64,000 nucleotides of DNA from Paramyrothecium sp. XJ0827. Lineage: Eukaryota > Ascomycota > Sordariomycetes > Hypocreales > Stachybotryaceae. Within the stretch, counting starts at the first letter, position 1. Every line of letters starts with the position of its first letter. The stretch covers positions 3,720,001 to 3,784,000 of the forward strand of contig JAJFPB010000007.1 in assembly GCA_020881915.1 (NCBI GenBank), given 5' to 3'. The notes beneath the pieces are model-generated. The model was not told the origin of the DNA. It was given only the letters and a program-made list of their open reading frames with translations, and searched no databases. Below are positions 33,963 through 46,397 of the stretch, in pieces. The position numbers were made by a program, and so were the translations under genes.

Positions 33963-34886
33963 GGTTGTTCTTAAGATCCCGAAGAAAGGATGACCAGCAA
34001 ATTGGATCACTTGTTGAGGTAAAATAACGTGAAGAAGTTGACGGAGATTGAGTTTTGAAACAGTGCTCAGCCTGCCTCGGACCCCAAGTCCAAGGCGGCT
34101 GCTAAGATGCTAGCCATTGGGTGGATGAGGTCGACCCCCTGCCAGGTGGGCTTATTCACTGGATGTTACACCGTTTGTGTTTGGTGGCAGAACCCGGGGC
34201 GCGTAATTCGACAGCCCAAGTGGCTATGCTAAGGGCTGTTCCATGCAATTGCCCGATTCGGAATCGAGAACGAACCAACAGTTGTCCTTGTGATGTAGAA
34301 AATGCACAGCCCGTAGCTTGATATTTCCTTACCCTAGACCTGCGGGAAGGGCTTGTACAAATATTAGATATGAAGGGGACGGAGCAATCAGACGTGGGTA
34401 ACATCAGTCGATTTTCAACCATTTCTCCTGAAGCCATATCTAGCTGCTATGGGGTTCCTTATGCATACTATTGCCGCCCTGTTCCTGTTCAGTCAAAACA
34501 AGCTTCAATATATCTCATGATCATTACGTCTCTACTCTAGTCATTTTGCCCGTTTCTAATTCAATTTCGGCGTGTTGTAAAGGGGCCTTGTGGGATTTCG
34601 CCTTGTATCAAAGAGGTATAAGCGCATATAAGCAGTTAAACTAATGTACATCTTATGTATGAGTTGGCAAGCAGGGAACCTACTTCATACCAGGCAAGCT
34701 GTTGAGCCGGTGCACAACAACTCATCTAGTTGCTTCTAGTTTGAAATCTTGTCATATCTGAGACCTTTCACAACGCCTGGTTGCTAGTAACTCGGCGAAT
34801 AAAGACTGGGCTCAACTGTGTTAAACTATATACATGAAATGACAACTGTCTAAGAAGAAGTCTTACAGGTCGCGTCTACAGCGGAC
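33963..34886. other. AT-rich intergenic region between Helo-like and LysM genes
   Basis: 924 bp holding the promoter of the Helo-like gene and the 3' side of the LysM gene. 34440-34860 is visibly AT-rich. No coding or repeat structure is recognised. Confidence 0.6.
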
Positions 34887-37578
34887 TTAACCAATCATCC
34901 GCCGAAACGACACTCCAACGCAATACGCCTGGCCAAGCCAGAAGTTGGTCACACAGTCGCGACTGACAGCTGGATTCCAGTTGAAGAACTGATCCAACGA
35001 AATGTGGTTATCGGCAGCCATGGAACCGCACAAGTCACCCTCAACCACGACATCCCACTTATTACAGTTACTTGGCTGGCCAATGTGCGTTGGTGCTGGT
35101 GGAGTTGGGTTAGGGTTTCTGGCTGTGGTTTTTGGAGGGTCGCTGTCACCACCGAATACACCGACGCAATAAGCGTTGCCTAAGTGAGATGTGAGCAAAG
35201 AAAATAAGCTTCTGAAATGGGGCTCATGATGACTTACCCAACCAAAAGTTGTTAAAGCAGTCTCGGCTGACTGCTGGGTTCCAATCAAAGAACTGATCCA
35301 AGGAAATGCCATTGTCAGAAGCAAAGGAGCCGCACGAGTCACCCTCCTCGACGATGTCCCACTTGTTGCAGTTGGCTGGCTGGCCAGTATGAGTAGGTGC
35401 CGGGGGTTTCGGCTTAGGCTCCTCTTCAGACATTGCTGAAGGAGCCGTTGTGACTGGAAGCGGACCGCCATCACTAGAGGTGCCGACGCAGTAGGCTTGG
35501 CCCAGCCAGAAGTTGCTCACGCAGTCTTTGCTGACCGCTGGGTTCCAGTCAAAGAACTGATCCAAGGAAATACCCGCGCCATCCGCTACGGACTGACACG
35601 TGTTGCCTCCTACAACGACGTACCACTCATCGCAATCTTCGGGCTGGCCAGAGTGTGTAGGCGCCGGTGGTGACGGAGCTCCGCCGCTCGTACTAGTGGC
35701 TGGAGACGGCGTTTGGGTGATTGGATCCGCCTTCTGGACATTCCAAGACCCGCAGTACCGCTTGCCTGACTCAAAGGAGCACGCGGGATCCGTCACGTTG
35801 GTGCCGAGCGCGTTCCATGCGGCAAAGGTATCATCGTCCACGTTATAGTTGCGGGCGGCGACCTCACAGTTGCTCTTCCAGTAGCCAAGCACGTCTGAGT
35901 CGAACTGGTAGTCTTCGCCGTCGAAGTAATGCACACAATCGTCGCGGACACCGGTGGCCAGGGGCGACGGTGTGTATGGCCTTTTGTAGCTGGTCACAGT
36001 GGCATTGGGTAGGTTCGTGAAAGGGATGCCCGTGAAGGTGGCGCTGGGATCGATGGTGATGGAAATATGCCCAGGCCGACCAGGATAGGTATTGACTGTG
36101 ACGGAGTCAGAAATGAAGAGAAGGAAGGCAAAAGCGGAGAGTTGAGGATCGATATAAAGGATAGTGAATAACAAGGAATTAAGAGAATAGTGAGGAAGAG
36201 ATGGGGAGATGAATGAACTTACTATCACCTACTGCTTGCACGCAGTAGCTCTCATCAGCAAAAAGGTTGGTGCAGTTGACGTTGATACCTGAATTCAGGA
36301 ATAAGAAATCCTCGAGAGAGATAGCAAACTTAAGGATTACGAGGTTGCAGTAGTCGCCCGCTTCAACGTCATACCAGCGTCCGCACCGCTCATTCGACCC
36401 CTCGGCAGCATCGGTTGGTACTGGCGCTGCAGTGGTCGGAGTCAGAAGGGGGAGACCTGTTTCCCCCTGAGGTGGGAGCTTTGGCCCAGGCGGCTCGATG
36501 CAGAGTGTGGTGCCATTCATCATGTTGATGTTGGAACACACGGGATTGATGACTGGATTCCAAGCCTTGAGCTGGGTTTCGGTAATGCCCGCCGCAATTG
36601 CGATCTCAGCGCACGTTTGGTTGGTTTCCACTTTCACGTTCTTACATCTGTTGGTGATGCAGAGGGTGCCAGAAGTGGGAAACCCGTCACAATAAGCACC
36701 TAGGCGATGGTCAGACTTGCGTATTGGTCATATCGCCCTGAATTTGGCTTACGCACCTAGGCCATTGTCGGCCAGCATCCAAGCTGTACCTACGCCCTGG
36801 GCTTCGGAAATACTATAGCAATCATCTCCAGCCGGTATGGTGTACTCGTCGCCGTCACAGGAGGTGTCTGTGGGCTCCGGCTGGCTGGTGGAGTAGTCAA
36901 TGGTGGTACTGGTCACAGGTCTGCCGGTGATGCCGCAGCTGGAAGTCATGCTCTGATAGAGCGACTCACTGGCTACCACGGAGTCATCAAAGTAGGGTGA
37001 TCCGGCACGCATGCGCAGCCTAGCTGCGAGGCAAATGTCGCAGCTACTCGGTTCCTCAGCGCCGCCCGGAACCTCACTGAGATAATTGAAAGGCGTTACT
37101 GCATAGATGTTGAGACGCGAGGATTAAAAGACAAGTGACGTCGTTACTTACCACCAGCGTCCTTGAAGACGGCAGCCAAAGCCGCAACAGGGCCACAAAA
37201 TTCATTATTCTCTCTCAAACATGTGAACTTGAACACATGCTCAAGTGTAGCCGGAATCACTACTGGCGACGCGGGGAGGTCAAAGTCGGCAAGGATTGTC
37301 ACATCATCGCCGCACGAGTACCTGACCGAGTCTTTCCAGGAAGACAGTGCTTCGGAGCATTCAGAGGTGCACATACGCTCTAAAGAGGCAGGTCTGTAGA
37401 AGAACTCTGGGCGAAGGTCCCGCACGAGACGATCGCATGCCACGTCGGCAAGAAGGGCATCTGAGCACTCAGTTGGAAGACTGGTGGGCAGGGCGCCCTC
37501 GTAAAGCATCGTGACGGCGGCCACCGGCTGAACGCTCAGAAGAGCCGGCAAGCCAAAGAGTCTACGGGAGGAAACCAT
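34887..37578 (-). CDS. Secreted multi-LysM chitin-binding protein
   Basis: Five exons (37152-37578, 36757-37098, 36223-36699, 35238-36095, 34887-35179) give 798 residues. The start MVSSRRLFGLPALLSVQPVA resembles a signal peptide. A cysteine-rich N-terminal region of about 200 residues follows. LysM-like modules lie near 226-272, 276-325, 364-412, 470-530 (degenerate), 570-620, 658-708 and 740-790. The last three share SLDQFFxWNPAVSxDC, FWLGxAYCVG and the linker PAPTHxGQP, so they arose by recent tandem duplication. Known role: LysM domains bind chitin oligomers. Fungal ones shield hyphal chitin, suppress chitin-triggered host immunity or guide chitinases. It is divergently paired with a killer-toxin-like chitinase, a common arrangement that suggests joint action. 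No GPI signal or membrane helix is seen. Confidence 0.9.
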
Positions 37579-38686
37579 TGTGAGAGATTTTGATTCTTGC
37601 CAGAATCAGTATCTAGATTGAACGAGATTGCAAAGAAAACAGAGTGAAAATAAAATTAAGCGGGCGCGTATGAAAGTGAAGTGAATGACAGAACGGCGTC
37701 GATTAACATAAAGTCCGCAGAAGTATGTTAAACGGTGTGAGCACTTCACCTCGGCACGACTGGCCTGCTCCCTTAACTTAACCACCAAGATGAAAGAATG
37801 TTCAATAATTCTCCTTCTGATGATTGAGGCTCAAGTGCTCATTCAGGGGGTTGCATATGACGGATCCGGAGAAGGTTATGCTGTATCAAGCAATTGATCA
37901 TGAACCTCGAAGCTCACTGATCTGCCCCTGCGTCTTGAGGGTTACTCTGGGCCCCCTTTTGTGAAGGTGTCACAAGGATATGTGAGACGGAGGCCGAAAA
38001 AGTAAAAGGGTTCAGATTCGAGTGATAACGGACAAGCTTATGGCGAATAGCAGTGAACGGCCCAATTAAGAGTCAGAATCCTATCTGCGACAGTCACGCG
38101 CAAGGGGACGTGATAGTGAGTTCCCCTGAAATAGCTTATATTTGACGGGATGTAAGGGAGCTTCGCAGCAGGTTATTCTTTTGCCTTTGACTCTTCCCAC
38201 CATAATGGCACCGCCTGTGCGGCCTGCACATTCCCGTCCCCCATTCATTTGCGCTGAGTTTTTGCTCGCTGCCTCGCTGAAATGGGTAGCAGGAAGTTAA
38301 TTGCTGAATGCCAAGTCAATAATTGCAAAATTGGGGATCAGCTCTCGCATTTGTCTCACAGCCACTGGCTTGCCTTTCAACACCACTTCACCCCTGGCTA
38401 GGATGCCAGAGTGGCGGGACAAGGCTCCGCGCTGAAGGAGGACATCCCGTGTACCTGCATCCAGTGGGAGGGATATCACCGTCATTGCAATGACCGAAGG
38501 TAAAGAGGGCTTAAGGATGGCTGCTCCCACAAGTATCGGGGAAATTTGAGCTGCAGATTCTACCTCGAGATCTGACCAGAGAACCTACTCTCTTGCCTTG
38601 GCTTTTCTTCCCTCCAATCTTTAATCCATTCACTACCTTCTTTATTTATTTCATTATTATCTGGGCAAAGGCCCAGGACAACCACG
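37579..38686. promoter_or_regulatory. Shared divergent promoter, LysM protein / chitinase
   Basis: 1108 bp between the two ATGs. A pyrimidine-rich tract at 38587-38665 precedes the chitinase start. No ORF is supported inside. I did not find a motif I can name with confidence. Confidence 0.7.
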
Positions 38687-41600
38687 ATGCCTTGGTCTTG
38701 GACCTTCAGCTGTTTATTCCTGTCGACACTGGCCACTCCCAGTATCGCGGGAGTCATCAATGTTGGTCGCAGCAGCATCGAGAGATCATCACAACCGCCG
38801 GAGACCTGCCGAAAGACCGTGTCGTAAGTTGAAATCACAATCTTTTAGGTTTCATTGGGTTAATCATGGGAAAGCTTCTTCGACTATTCTGCAAAGACTC
38901 GTCGTGTGTACGAGCAGCCTGTCTGCAGCACCCCCAACGATCAAGATGAAATCCAAGCGAGAAATCCTATGGTATCTGGCGTATCCCTTGCGGGAGAGAC
39001 TCCGCTGTCGTCCCTGTTTGGTAGACAGGTCGTTGGCGACGATTATTCGTGCGCCCCTGACCGTCCTTGCAAGAACGGCGCATGCTGTCCGAAGGAGACA
39101 CTCCAGTGTAATTATGGCGAAGAGTGTGTCTTGCCTACTATGATCTTACCGCATGGCTGATCATTTCTTTAGATACTGCGGCACGAACAATCAGTCGCCC
39201 AATGACAAGTGCTGGTCCAACTGTGATGCTAAAGCAGAGTGCGGCAAGAACGCCGCGACACCAGGCCAAGAGTGTCTTCTTAACGTCTGCTGCGGAAAGT
39301 GAGTGCCATCTCGACATCCTGGCTCGATAAAAGACTGACGTTTGTGACCGTAAAGATGGGGTTTCTGTGGGATGACAGCGTGGGTCAAGCCTTATCACTT
39401 GTGTCGCGCACATTTTAACAATGATAGAAAGGGACTTTTGCGACGAGGAGGACCACGGTGCAACCGGTGGTTGCCAATCCAACTGCCATCAGCCGGGGCC
39501 AAAGGACAAGGATTCTGAGCAACTTGATCGTATAATTGGATACTACGAGGCTTGGAGATACAACTCGGAATGTCAGGGCATGGTAAGTTTTCCCGTTCTA
39601 CATCGAGATAGAGATTTTGACATCACAATCAGCCCATGAGGGACATTCCAATCAACTCACTAACCCATCTCTACTTCTCCTTTGCCTTCATCACGCCCAA
39701 TGAGTATAATATTGTCGGCATGGATGGCTTGCCCTCGAAGCTTTTCAGCGAATTTACCGACTTGAAAAAGGACAATCCCAATCTCAAGATGGTTATTGCC
39801 ATCGGTGGATGGACACACAACGATCCAGGCCCTCTGCAAAAGGTCTTCAGCAACATGGTCAGCACCAAGCAGAGCCGATCAACTTTCATCAGGAACTTGA
39901 TGTCCTTCCTTCGTCAATATGCCTTTGACGGTGTCGACTTTGACTGGGTGCGGACCATAATTCACTGCATTCACGCACCGTTCATGCTGACATGGAAAAG
40001 GAATACCCCGGAGCTGATGATAGAGGCGGCGTGCCCGAAGACGGAGAGAACTTCACCCAATTCCTAAAAGAACTTGACGAGGAAAACAAGAAGCAGCCAA
40101 AGAGATACATTGTATCATACACTGCGCCGACTAGTTTCTGGTATCTGCGACACTTTGACCTCAAGTCAGTCGAATATGTTGACTTTGTCAACGTCATGTC
40201 CTATGAGTATGTAATACCTCAAAAGCGAAGCGGTGTTGAGCCCTGTAAGCGGGAGTTGTTTGATTTGGTCTTGGGCTAATGTTTGGTCTCGCCTCGCAGT
40301 CTTCACGGTGTCTGGGATCGCGACAACCCGATTGGGTCGCACATTTACGGACACACAAACTTGACGGAGATGAGGCTTGCGTTTGATCTTTTCTGGCGCA
40401 ATGACGTGCCGGCGCGCAAGTTGAACATGGGCCTTGGATTCTACGGTCGTGCGTTTCAGTTGGCTGATCCAGCCTGCAACAAGCCCGGCTGTGTCTTCAA
40501 GGGCGGTGCGACGAAAGGCTCGTGTAGTAACGAGTCTGGTATTCTAAGCTATCGTGAGATTATGGAGATTATCGACCGCAAGAAGCTCAGGCCGGTTCAT
40601 GACAAGGAAGCCGGCGTCAAGTACATCACCTGGAACAGCGACCAATGGGTGTCGTACGACGACAAAGATACGTTCAAGCAGAAGAAGGATTTGGCGAAAG
40701 AGCTCGGTCTTGGGGGCTTCTTGATCTGGGCAATTGATCAGGATGATGCCGATCTGTCGGCGCTCCAGGCCGTGCTGGACCCGAAACCGCTGGGCGACTT
40801 TCGGTCAGACAAGGAAGATGAGAACTGGACTGGCTCTAATGAGCTGTGCTACATCTCCGGATGTGGAGATGGTTGCAAACCCGGCGATATCAAGATCACC
40901 GAGCAAAAATGCGGCCGCAGCAAGAAGAGCAAGCTTTGCTGTCCACTGTCCGGTGCTCCTGATCCCAAGGAGTGCACGTGGCGCGGAAACGTGCCGTTTT
41001 GCAACGGTCATTGCCACGACGATGAAGTCATGACGCACATGAACAAATGGGGAGACGGCGCCGCTTGCCGGGACGGTAACAAGGCCCATTGTTGCAAGAG
41101 TCCCCTCGGCGAGGAGAACACCTGCTACTGGGGTGGCGTCGGGCAAAAATGCAAGCGCGGAGACCTGCCCCTGACCTTTTCCGGAACCGTGCTCAGCATC
41201 TTGGATGATATTGCTGAAGTCATTCTGTTGGTCGTCGGCCGGGCAGTACCGCTCGCCTCGCTGACGGGCCAACTCCTTCTTGAAGTGCTGGACCAGCTCG
41301 ACCTGGATACCAATAAGCTATACTGCTGTCCTGAAAAGGATGTTGGCAAGTGGGCAAACTGTAAGTGGTACGGAAAGCCTGGAAGCTGCCATGACGGGCA
41401 CTGTCCGGACATGAAGTTCGTGCAGCTCACCGATAGCTACTTTGGTGGAGGCGAGACATGCGGCCATCAGCTATCCAGAGTGCGTACTTTCTGCTGCGAG
41501 TCCGCGGGCGATCCGCTGTTCCTGCCTGTGCCTCTGCAAAACTTGTTTCCGAACCCGCCTGAAGGTGATAGCGTCGATACCGACTTTAGCCTGGAGACTG

Positions 41601-44600
41601 ACAAGGAATCGGCTGGTGGTGACGACGATCCCAACGAGGCCGCATTCCAGTTTGTCATCCTTGCTTCCCCGGAGGAGCTGCAAGTTTCTGTGGACAAGCG
41701 CGATGGTTCCCACTGGGATGTGTTTGGCTGCAACGATGCTGTTACTGAGGGCGAGCACACGGTGTCCATGGTCTGCACCGACTTCACTGAGGAGAGCAAC
41801 TGCCACAAGATCAGTCTTGGCCACGGCGTCCCGGGTACGATCCTGCAGATGCCACGCGGCTGCGGTCCCGGCAAGTACGCCGTGGCCAAGGACATGGTGC
41901 CTGTGGAGGGGGGCCACGCAACGTTGCTGCCCCGGCATCTCGCTCACCTCGCCCCGCTGAAGCCCGTCGTCTACTCTCTGACCTTCGACTATGACTTTGC
42001 TCGCGTCCCGCGTGGCCTTGGTGACACGCAGATGCGCATTGATTTCAGCAACCAGGAAGACTACTGGGACACGGTCGTTGCTGGGGCTGTGTCCAAGAAG
42101 AAGAAGAGGGACCTCAGCAAGCGCACGCTTGCCGACGTCGGTGGCAACCACGTGCGATGGCTTGAGGAGGAGTTCCGAGATGACTACCATTTTGGCGGGC
42201 TGGAGAAGCGCGATCTACACGAGCGTTGGTTCGGCAAGAGCATCCTCGAGTGGCTCGCGCAGCTCATCAAGCCAGAAATCAAGCGCGAGTTCACGCACAA
42301 GTACGACGACACCGTCACGGCCAAGCTCCTCGACGAGACGTGGTCCTGCACTAAGGGCGACGTCGGATACGAGGGACGCCTACTCGCCCAGGCCTTGCTT
42401 AAAGTCAAGGTGGAGACGAGCTTCGGCTTCACCCTTATTGTGAACAAGCTGAGTCTGCCGTTGGATCTAAGCCAGAGCTATCTTACCTTTTACAATGCTG
42501 GTGAGATTACAGGTGTTATGACGGTTGAGGCGGTAGCGAAGGTATTTTACGAGAAGAAGAGCGTGATTCTAAATATTCCCTTCCCGGGCGCTTCCTTTAA
42601 GATCCCGGGAATTGCTACTATCGGTCCGCAGCTTACTGTTGAAGGAAGCATTGATGCTTCCCTTGCTGTGGCGGGGACTATTGAGACCAAGCTCGAGATT
42701 GCGAAGTGGGAAGTAAGTACTTACTCCCGTCCTTTTTTGTATTCTTCTCCGTCTCCCTCTCCTTCATTGCCTTCTCATCTATGTTCTTTTGCCCCATTCA
42801 CCTACTCCTCTTTATGTGTCTCTTCTCTTCTGTCAGTGGTCCATGTCCTCCTTACTGATACACCTCTTCCTTTAGGTCCGCCAGATTGTGCCGGATGGCG
42901 GTAATTCTGATTACAAGCCTCGGGAGATTGACGACGGGAAAACCAGCCTTGACCGGACTGGTGACTTTGAAGACATCAAGAGGCCCGAGTTCTACGCCGG
43001 TGTTGCTGTTCAGGGCGATTTCACGGCCAAGTTATCGGCTGCTGCTGAGTTTGGCGTCCGTTTCGCCGATAGATGGAAAGTTGAGCCTGCAGCGGCCGCA
43101 GTCGTCGGCGAGGCCAGCGTCATGGCCAAATTGACGTCGGGTGTCTCGACCAGCGCCACATGCCCCTTTACCTACAGCCTCGACGTTGGCGCTCGTTTGT
43201 TTGCCAGAGTCACGGCGCCCCGTCAATTCGGCTGGTCTGGTGCTGAATTCCCCCTGACCGGCGATTGGGAGAAGAACGTCATCAAAGCTGGCTCGTGTCC
43301 GGACCTGGGGCCGATCCCGACCAAGCGGGATCTTCAGGCCATCGAGGCCAACCAGTCCTTGGCTGATGAAAATCGCACCTGGTCTGAGTCAGTGACCTCA
43401 AACAACCTGCAGAGCCGAAGTCTTGTGAAGAGAGGCGGCGTGTACGGTCCAGCGCTCAGTCTGCCCATCGGCAGCTACTTCTGCCCGCCGTCTTCGAACG
43501 AGGACGAGAAAGAAAGCAGCTCCTGCGCGAGCGTCAAGCCGGCATGGGTTAATGACATTTACCTTGACGAGAACTATGATGAAATCTTGACGAAAAGATC
43601 GCTCCTCAATGATAACATCGAGGACGTGGTTATCAATGAGGATGAAAGACTCAACGAGCTGTTTGAGAGGTCCATCAGCAACAAACCTCTCCAAGCCTGT
43701 GGCCAACGGGCTACATTTAGATATCCAACGGACGGCTCCCTTGCCACCGACGCCCTTATTTACGGTTGGGAGAAGCCCAACGTCTGTGGCAACTTTGACT
43801 GGGGCGGCCCGCTGCCTCGGCGTGTTGCGGGTACGAAATATCACTCGGAACACATCCTCGAGGCACAGATGGTGAAGCATCTCTTCGAATACCTCGATGA
43901 GAAATATGACTTCTTTGATCATCCGGATCCTAACGAATTTTCACAAATTCCCTTTTGTGAGTACGTTAACCTCATGTTCGACATCCCTGCCGTGGCTGCC
44001 CCTGGCATTGATACCGCCCAGGGCTTCGGCGCGAAGTTGACGCCGATCAAGCACATCGCCGCGCAGTATCCTACCAATGCGTGGAAGATGGAGGAATATG
44101 TCTCGCTCGAGGGCCCCATCAATACCCCAGCCAAGGGGAAGGCCTGGGGCGCCGAAGGCAACATCATCGACACGAGTGATTGGCTCGGCCGCCTTGGAAA
44201 TGCAGAGGGCGCGCGGTCCATCCTGATCCCGATGAGGTCCCTCGTCGGCTCGCGTATGTATCATAACGACTGGACCGTATTGAGCATTCTACGCCGCCAA
44301 AAGAGCAGGGTCGGCGCCATCCTCGACCTGCTAGATTCCACCGTGCTGCCGCAGAACCCGCCCCAAGGCTTCACGCCCTGGACGCGCCTGGGACTCAGGG
44401 ATGAGTGGAACACGTTCATGAAGGGGGAGGCTCTGATGATGCAGACAAAGACGATGAAGGTAAGCTGTCCAAAGCAACGGCATGGCTGCAAAGCACGCAA
44501 TCCTAACCAAGCTGAAGGTCATTAACGAGTTCCTGGGACACTTGAAGGGCAAGTGGACGGGCGACGACACGAAACAGGCGAATGAAGAGCTGCCCAACGA

Positions 44601-44709
44601 TAGCGATGCTAGGAAGAAGGAGAAGCAAGAAGTAAGGAACTTAATTGACGATATTGAAGCTATGGACGACTTTGTCAGGAGGATGCAGGACTGGACGTGG
44701 CCGTTTTAA
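38687..44709 (+). CDS. Large GH18 chitinase, killer-toxin-like (subgroup C), with CBM18 modules
   Basis: Ten exons: 38687-38823, 38929-39123, 39173-39298, 39356-39379, 39432-39582, 39633-39947, 40001-40206, 40300-42712, 42876-44459 and 44518-44709. All phases agree, giving 1780 residues. MPWSWTFSCLFLSTLATPS is a signal peptide. Two CBM18 chitin-binding modules lie at 87-128 and 134-179 (NVCCGKWGFCG). GH18 spans about 197-545 with DGVDFDWE at 310-317, E317 being the catalytic acid, and MSYDLHGVWD. The tail of about 1200 residues has cysteine-rich segments, a GCGPGKYAVAK motif and several Lys-Arg sites. Known: subgroup C chitinases resemble the zymocin alpha/beta subunit. Exon 2 could instead start at 38875 (18 more residues), and exon 4 (24 nt) is the least certain. 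It is divergent from the LysM gene. Confidence 0.88.
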
Positions 44710-44921
44710 GATGATGTTTTCCTTCGAAGCGGAAGATGTAGAAGATATCAAGTAAATGTTTCCATTTTATTTTCAACTACTCCCTCCTCTCTTGTATAAT
44801 CTCTTCCCCTCCTCAAATTCTCTCCCATACACCGATTTGCTTACTGATCTGGCTGCCCCGACTCCGATTGTTAAATATTCATCTAAAATGATTGCTCGTT
44901 TGCTATGATGTGAGTCTTGCT
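44710..44921. other. Convergent 3' region, chitinase / orphan
   Basis: 212 bp, CT- and AT-rich, between two stops. It probably carries both polyadenylation sites. Confidence 0.5.
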
Positions 44922-46397
44922 TCAGTTGACTTTGACGCTTCTGCTCTCTTCGAACTCGAAATCAACCCATAGCTGTTCCCCTAAATCCTCAAATAGTTCC
45001 AGTACGCGTTGGCTCGGTCTCCAATCACCAACTTGCCACTGGACCGACCCTTTTCCTTGCTCATCGCCGGGAACATACCGTACACCCCATCTGTGAAATC
45101 CTTCGTCACTGAAGTCAGGAAGAGGCTCGCCGGTCGTGTGCTCCCTGTTCTCAGCCGGCGCCCACCCCACGTAGGCAAACAGTTGTGCTTCCTCCAACGA
45201 GCCCATGTTCTTCGCTGCCGAGGCAAATCCCCCGAGGAGCGGCTCAATTCTTTCAGCGAGCGGCTGGATGCGGAACATATCGGGCAGTATATCGCCCACA
45301 TCCTCACCAGGGTTGTAGTTCCACTCCTCGTCGATATCTTCATCCTCCGGGGTGTCCTTCAGAGGCGGATAGTGGCTGTCTTCAGAGATAATGAACCCCT
45401 GAGGGTGGGGATCCTTGCCATGCGGCCCGACGAAATACCAGCTGCCGTCTGGTCGTAGGGGATGAAACTCGACAGAGAGGCGGCGCATACGAGACCATTG
45501 CACTGATGAGTGAAAGAGGTCTTCCGTTACGAAAGCCCGCAGGTCGAGTTCTTCCAATTTTGCGGCAAGCGTGCGCAGACCCAGAGACACGGGGTCTTTC
45601 TCAGCCGGATGCACGAGGTTCGGCATCGCCTGCGATTGATCGTCAGCGACGAAAGACCTCGGTTTGAAAAACCACAGTTTGGCTTTGGTGAGAGTGGTGG
45701 GGATGTGCTGATCTAGCTCTTCCATCGCCGCGCCGAACTCGTGACGAGCATCTCTCCAAGGCCCCTCCCACGGACGTATGTAATGGCGTACCGTCCGGCC
45801 TCCCACGGCCCCAGGCAATCGCTCCCACAACCAGGGACAGTCAAGCTCTGTCGCTGAGGGAAGGCGAACAAGGCATTCCAGTGGGACGCGCAGAGAGACG
45901 GGTCGTACGCGGCTGAAGTGAAACTCGTCGCTAGAGCTGCTGTCCAACATACGTAGTTTGCGCACAAACGGGAGCGCGGGGAGCGTGCCTGGATCTTGTA
46001 GCGTCAGGCGACGCGAGTGGTATAAGCGGTGCTGGCAATGCGGGTATATGTCGAATGACTGCCGTCCGATGATGACCTCCAAAGCGATGCCCTTTTCTTC
46101 ATCAAGGGGCGCAAGCTTTGCTTCTTCGAGGGAGGCGGCTGATCTCCCGTGGTAGGCTGATAATTCTTCATACAATGCGTGCAGCTGGCTGGAGAAATAC
46201 GCGGTGACTTGGGCGGTTTCTTCAGGTGTTTCGCGGCATGGGAGAGGGTTTTCGTTGGGGTTGAGCTGCAGCGGCATCTCTAGGTCGTAGCGCAATTGCG
46301 CGAGCGGTCTCTGGTGGCGGGCATGAAGGGCGGCACTCTTCTCAATCGAGGCGCGAGCGCGAGGGTGGAAGTCTGTCTCTGGGTCGAGAAATGCCAT
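44922..46397 (-). CDS. Uncharacterised fungal protein (F-box-associated-like repeats not confirmed)
   Basis: Single exon of 491 residues from ATG 46397 (MAFLDPETDFHPRARASIEK). The frame extends upstream to 46583, but that part looks like leader. Visible features: RYDLEMPLQLNPNENPLP, VSLRVPLECLVRLPSATELD, a region of short hydrophobic repeats (LAAKLEELDLRAFVTEDLF), an acidic insertion (DTPEDEDIDEEWNYNPGEDV), IQPLAERIEPLLGGFASAAK and a C-terminal GDWRPSQRVLELFEDLGEQ. The layout recalls a large family of filamentous-fungal proteins often annotated as F-box or F-box-associated, but I see no F-box itself. There is no signal peptide. Function is not assigned. It sits inside the accessory region next to the chitinase. 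Confidence 0.65.
   Translation of the reverse strand: MAFLDPETDFHPRARASIEKSAALHARHQRPLAQLRYDLEMPLQLNPNENPLPCRETPEETAQVTAYFSSQLHALYEELSAYHGRSAASLEEAKLAPLDEEKGIALEVIIGRQSFDIYPHCQHRLYHSRRLTLQDPGTLPALPFVRKLRMLDSSSSDEFHFSRVRPVSLRVPLECLVRLPSATELDCPWLWERLPGAVGGRTVRHYIRPWEGPWRDARHEFGAAMEELDQHIPTTLTKAKLWFFKPRSFVADDQSQAMPNLVHPAEKDPVSLGLRTLAAKLEELDLRAFVTEDLFHSSVQWSRMRRLSVEFHPLRPDGSWYFVGPHGKDPHPQGFIISEDSHYPPLKDTPEDEDIDEEWNYNPGEDVGDILPDMFRIQPLAERIEPLLGGFASAAKNMGSLEEAQLFAYVGWAPAENREHTTGEPLPDFSDEGFHRWGVRYVPGDEQGKGSVQWQVGDWRPSQRVLELFEDLGEQLWVDFEFEESRSVKVN

Noticed and set aside
41471..42190. Minus-strand frame of 239 codons inside the chitinase
   Set aside because: Antisense shadow of chitinase exon 8, with no motif of its own.
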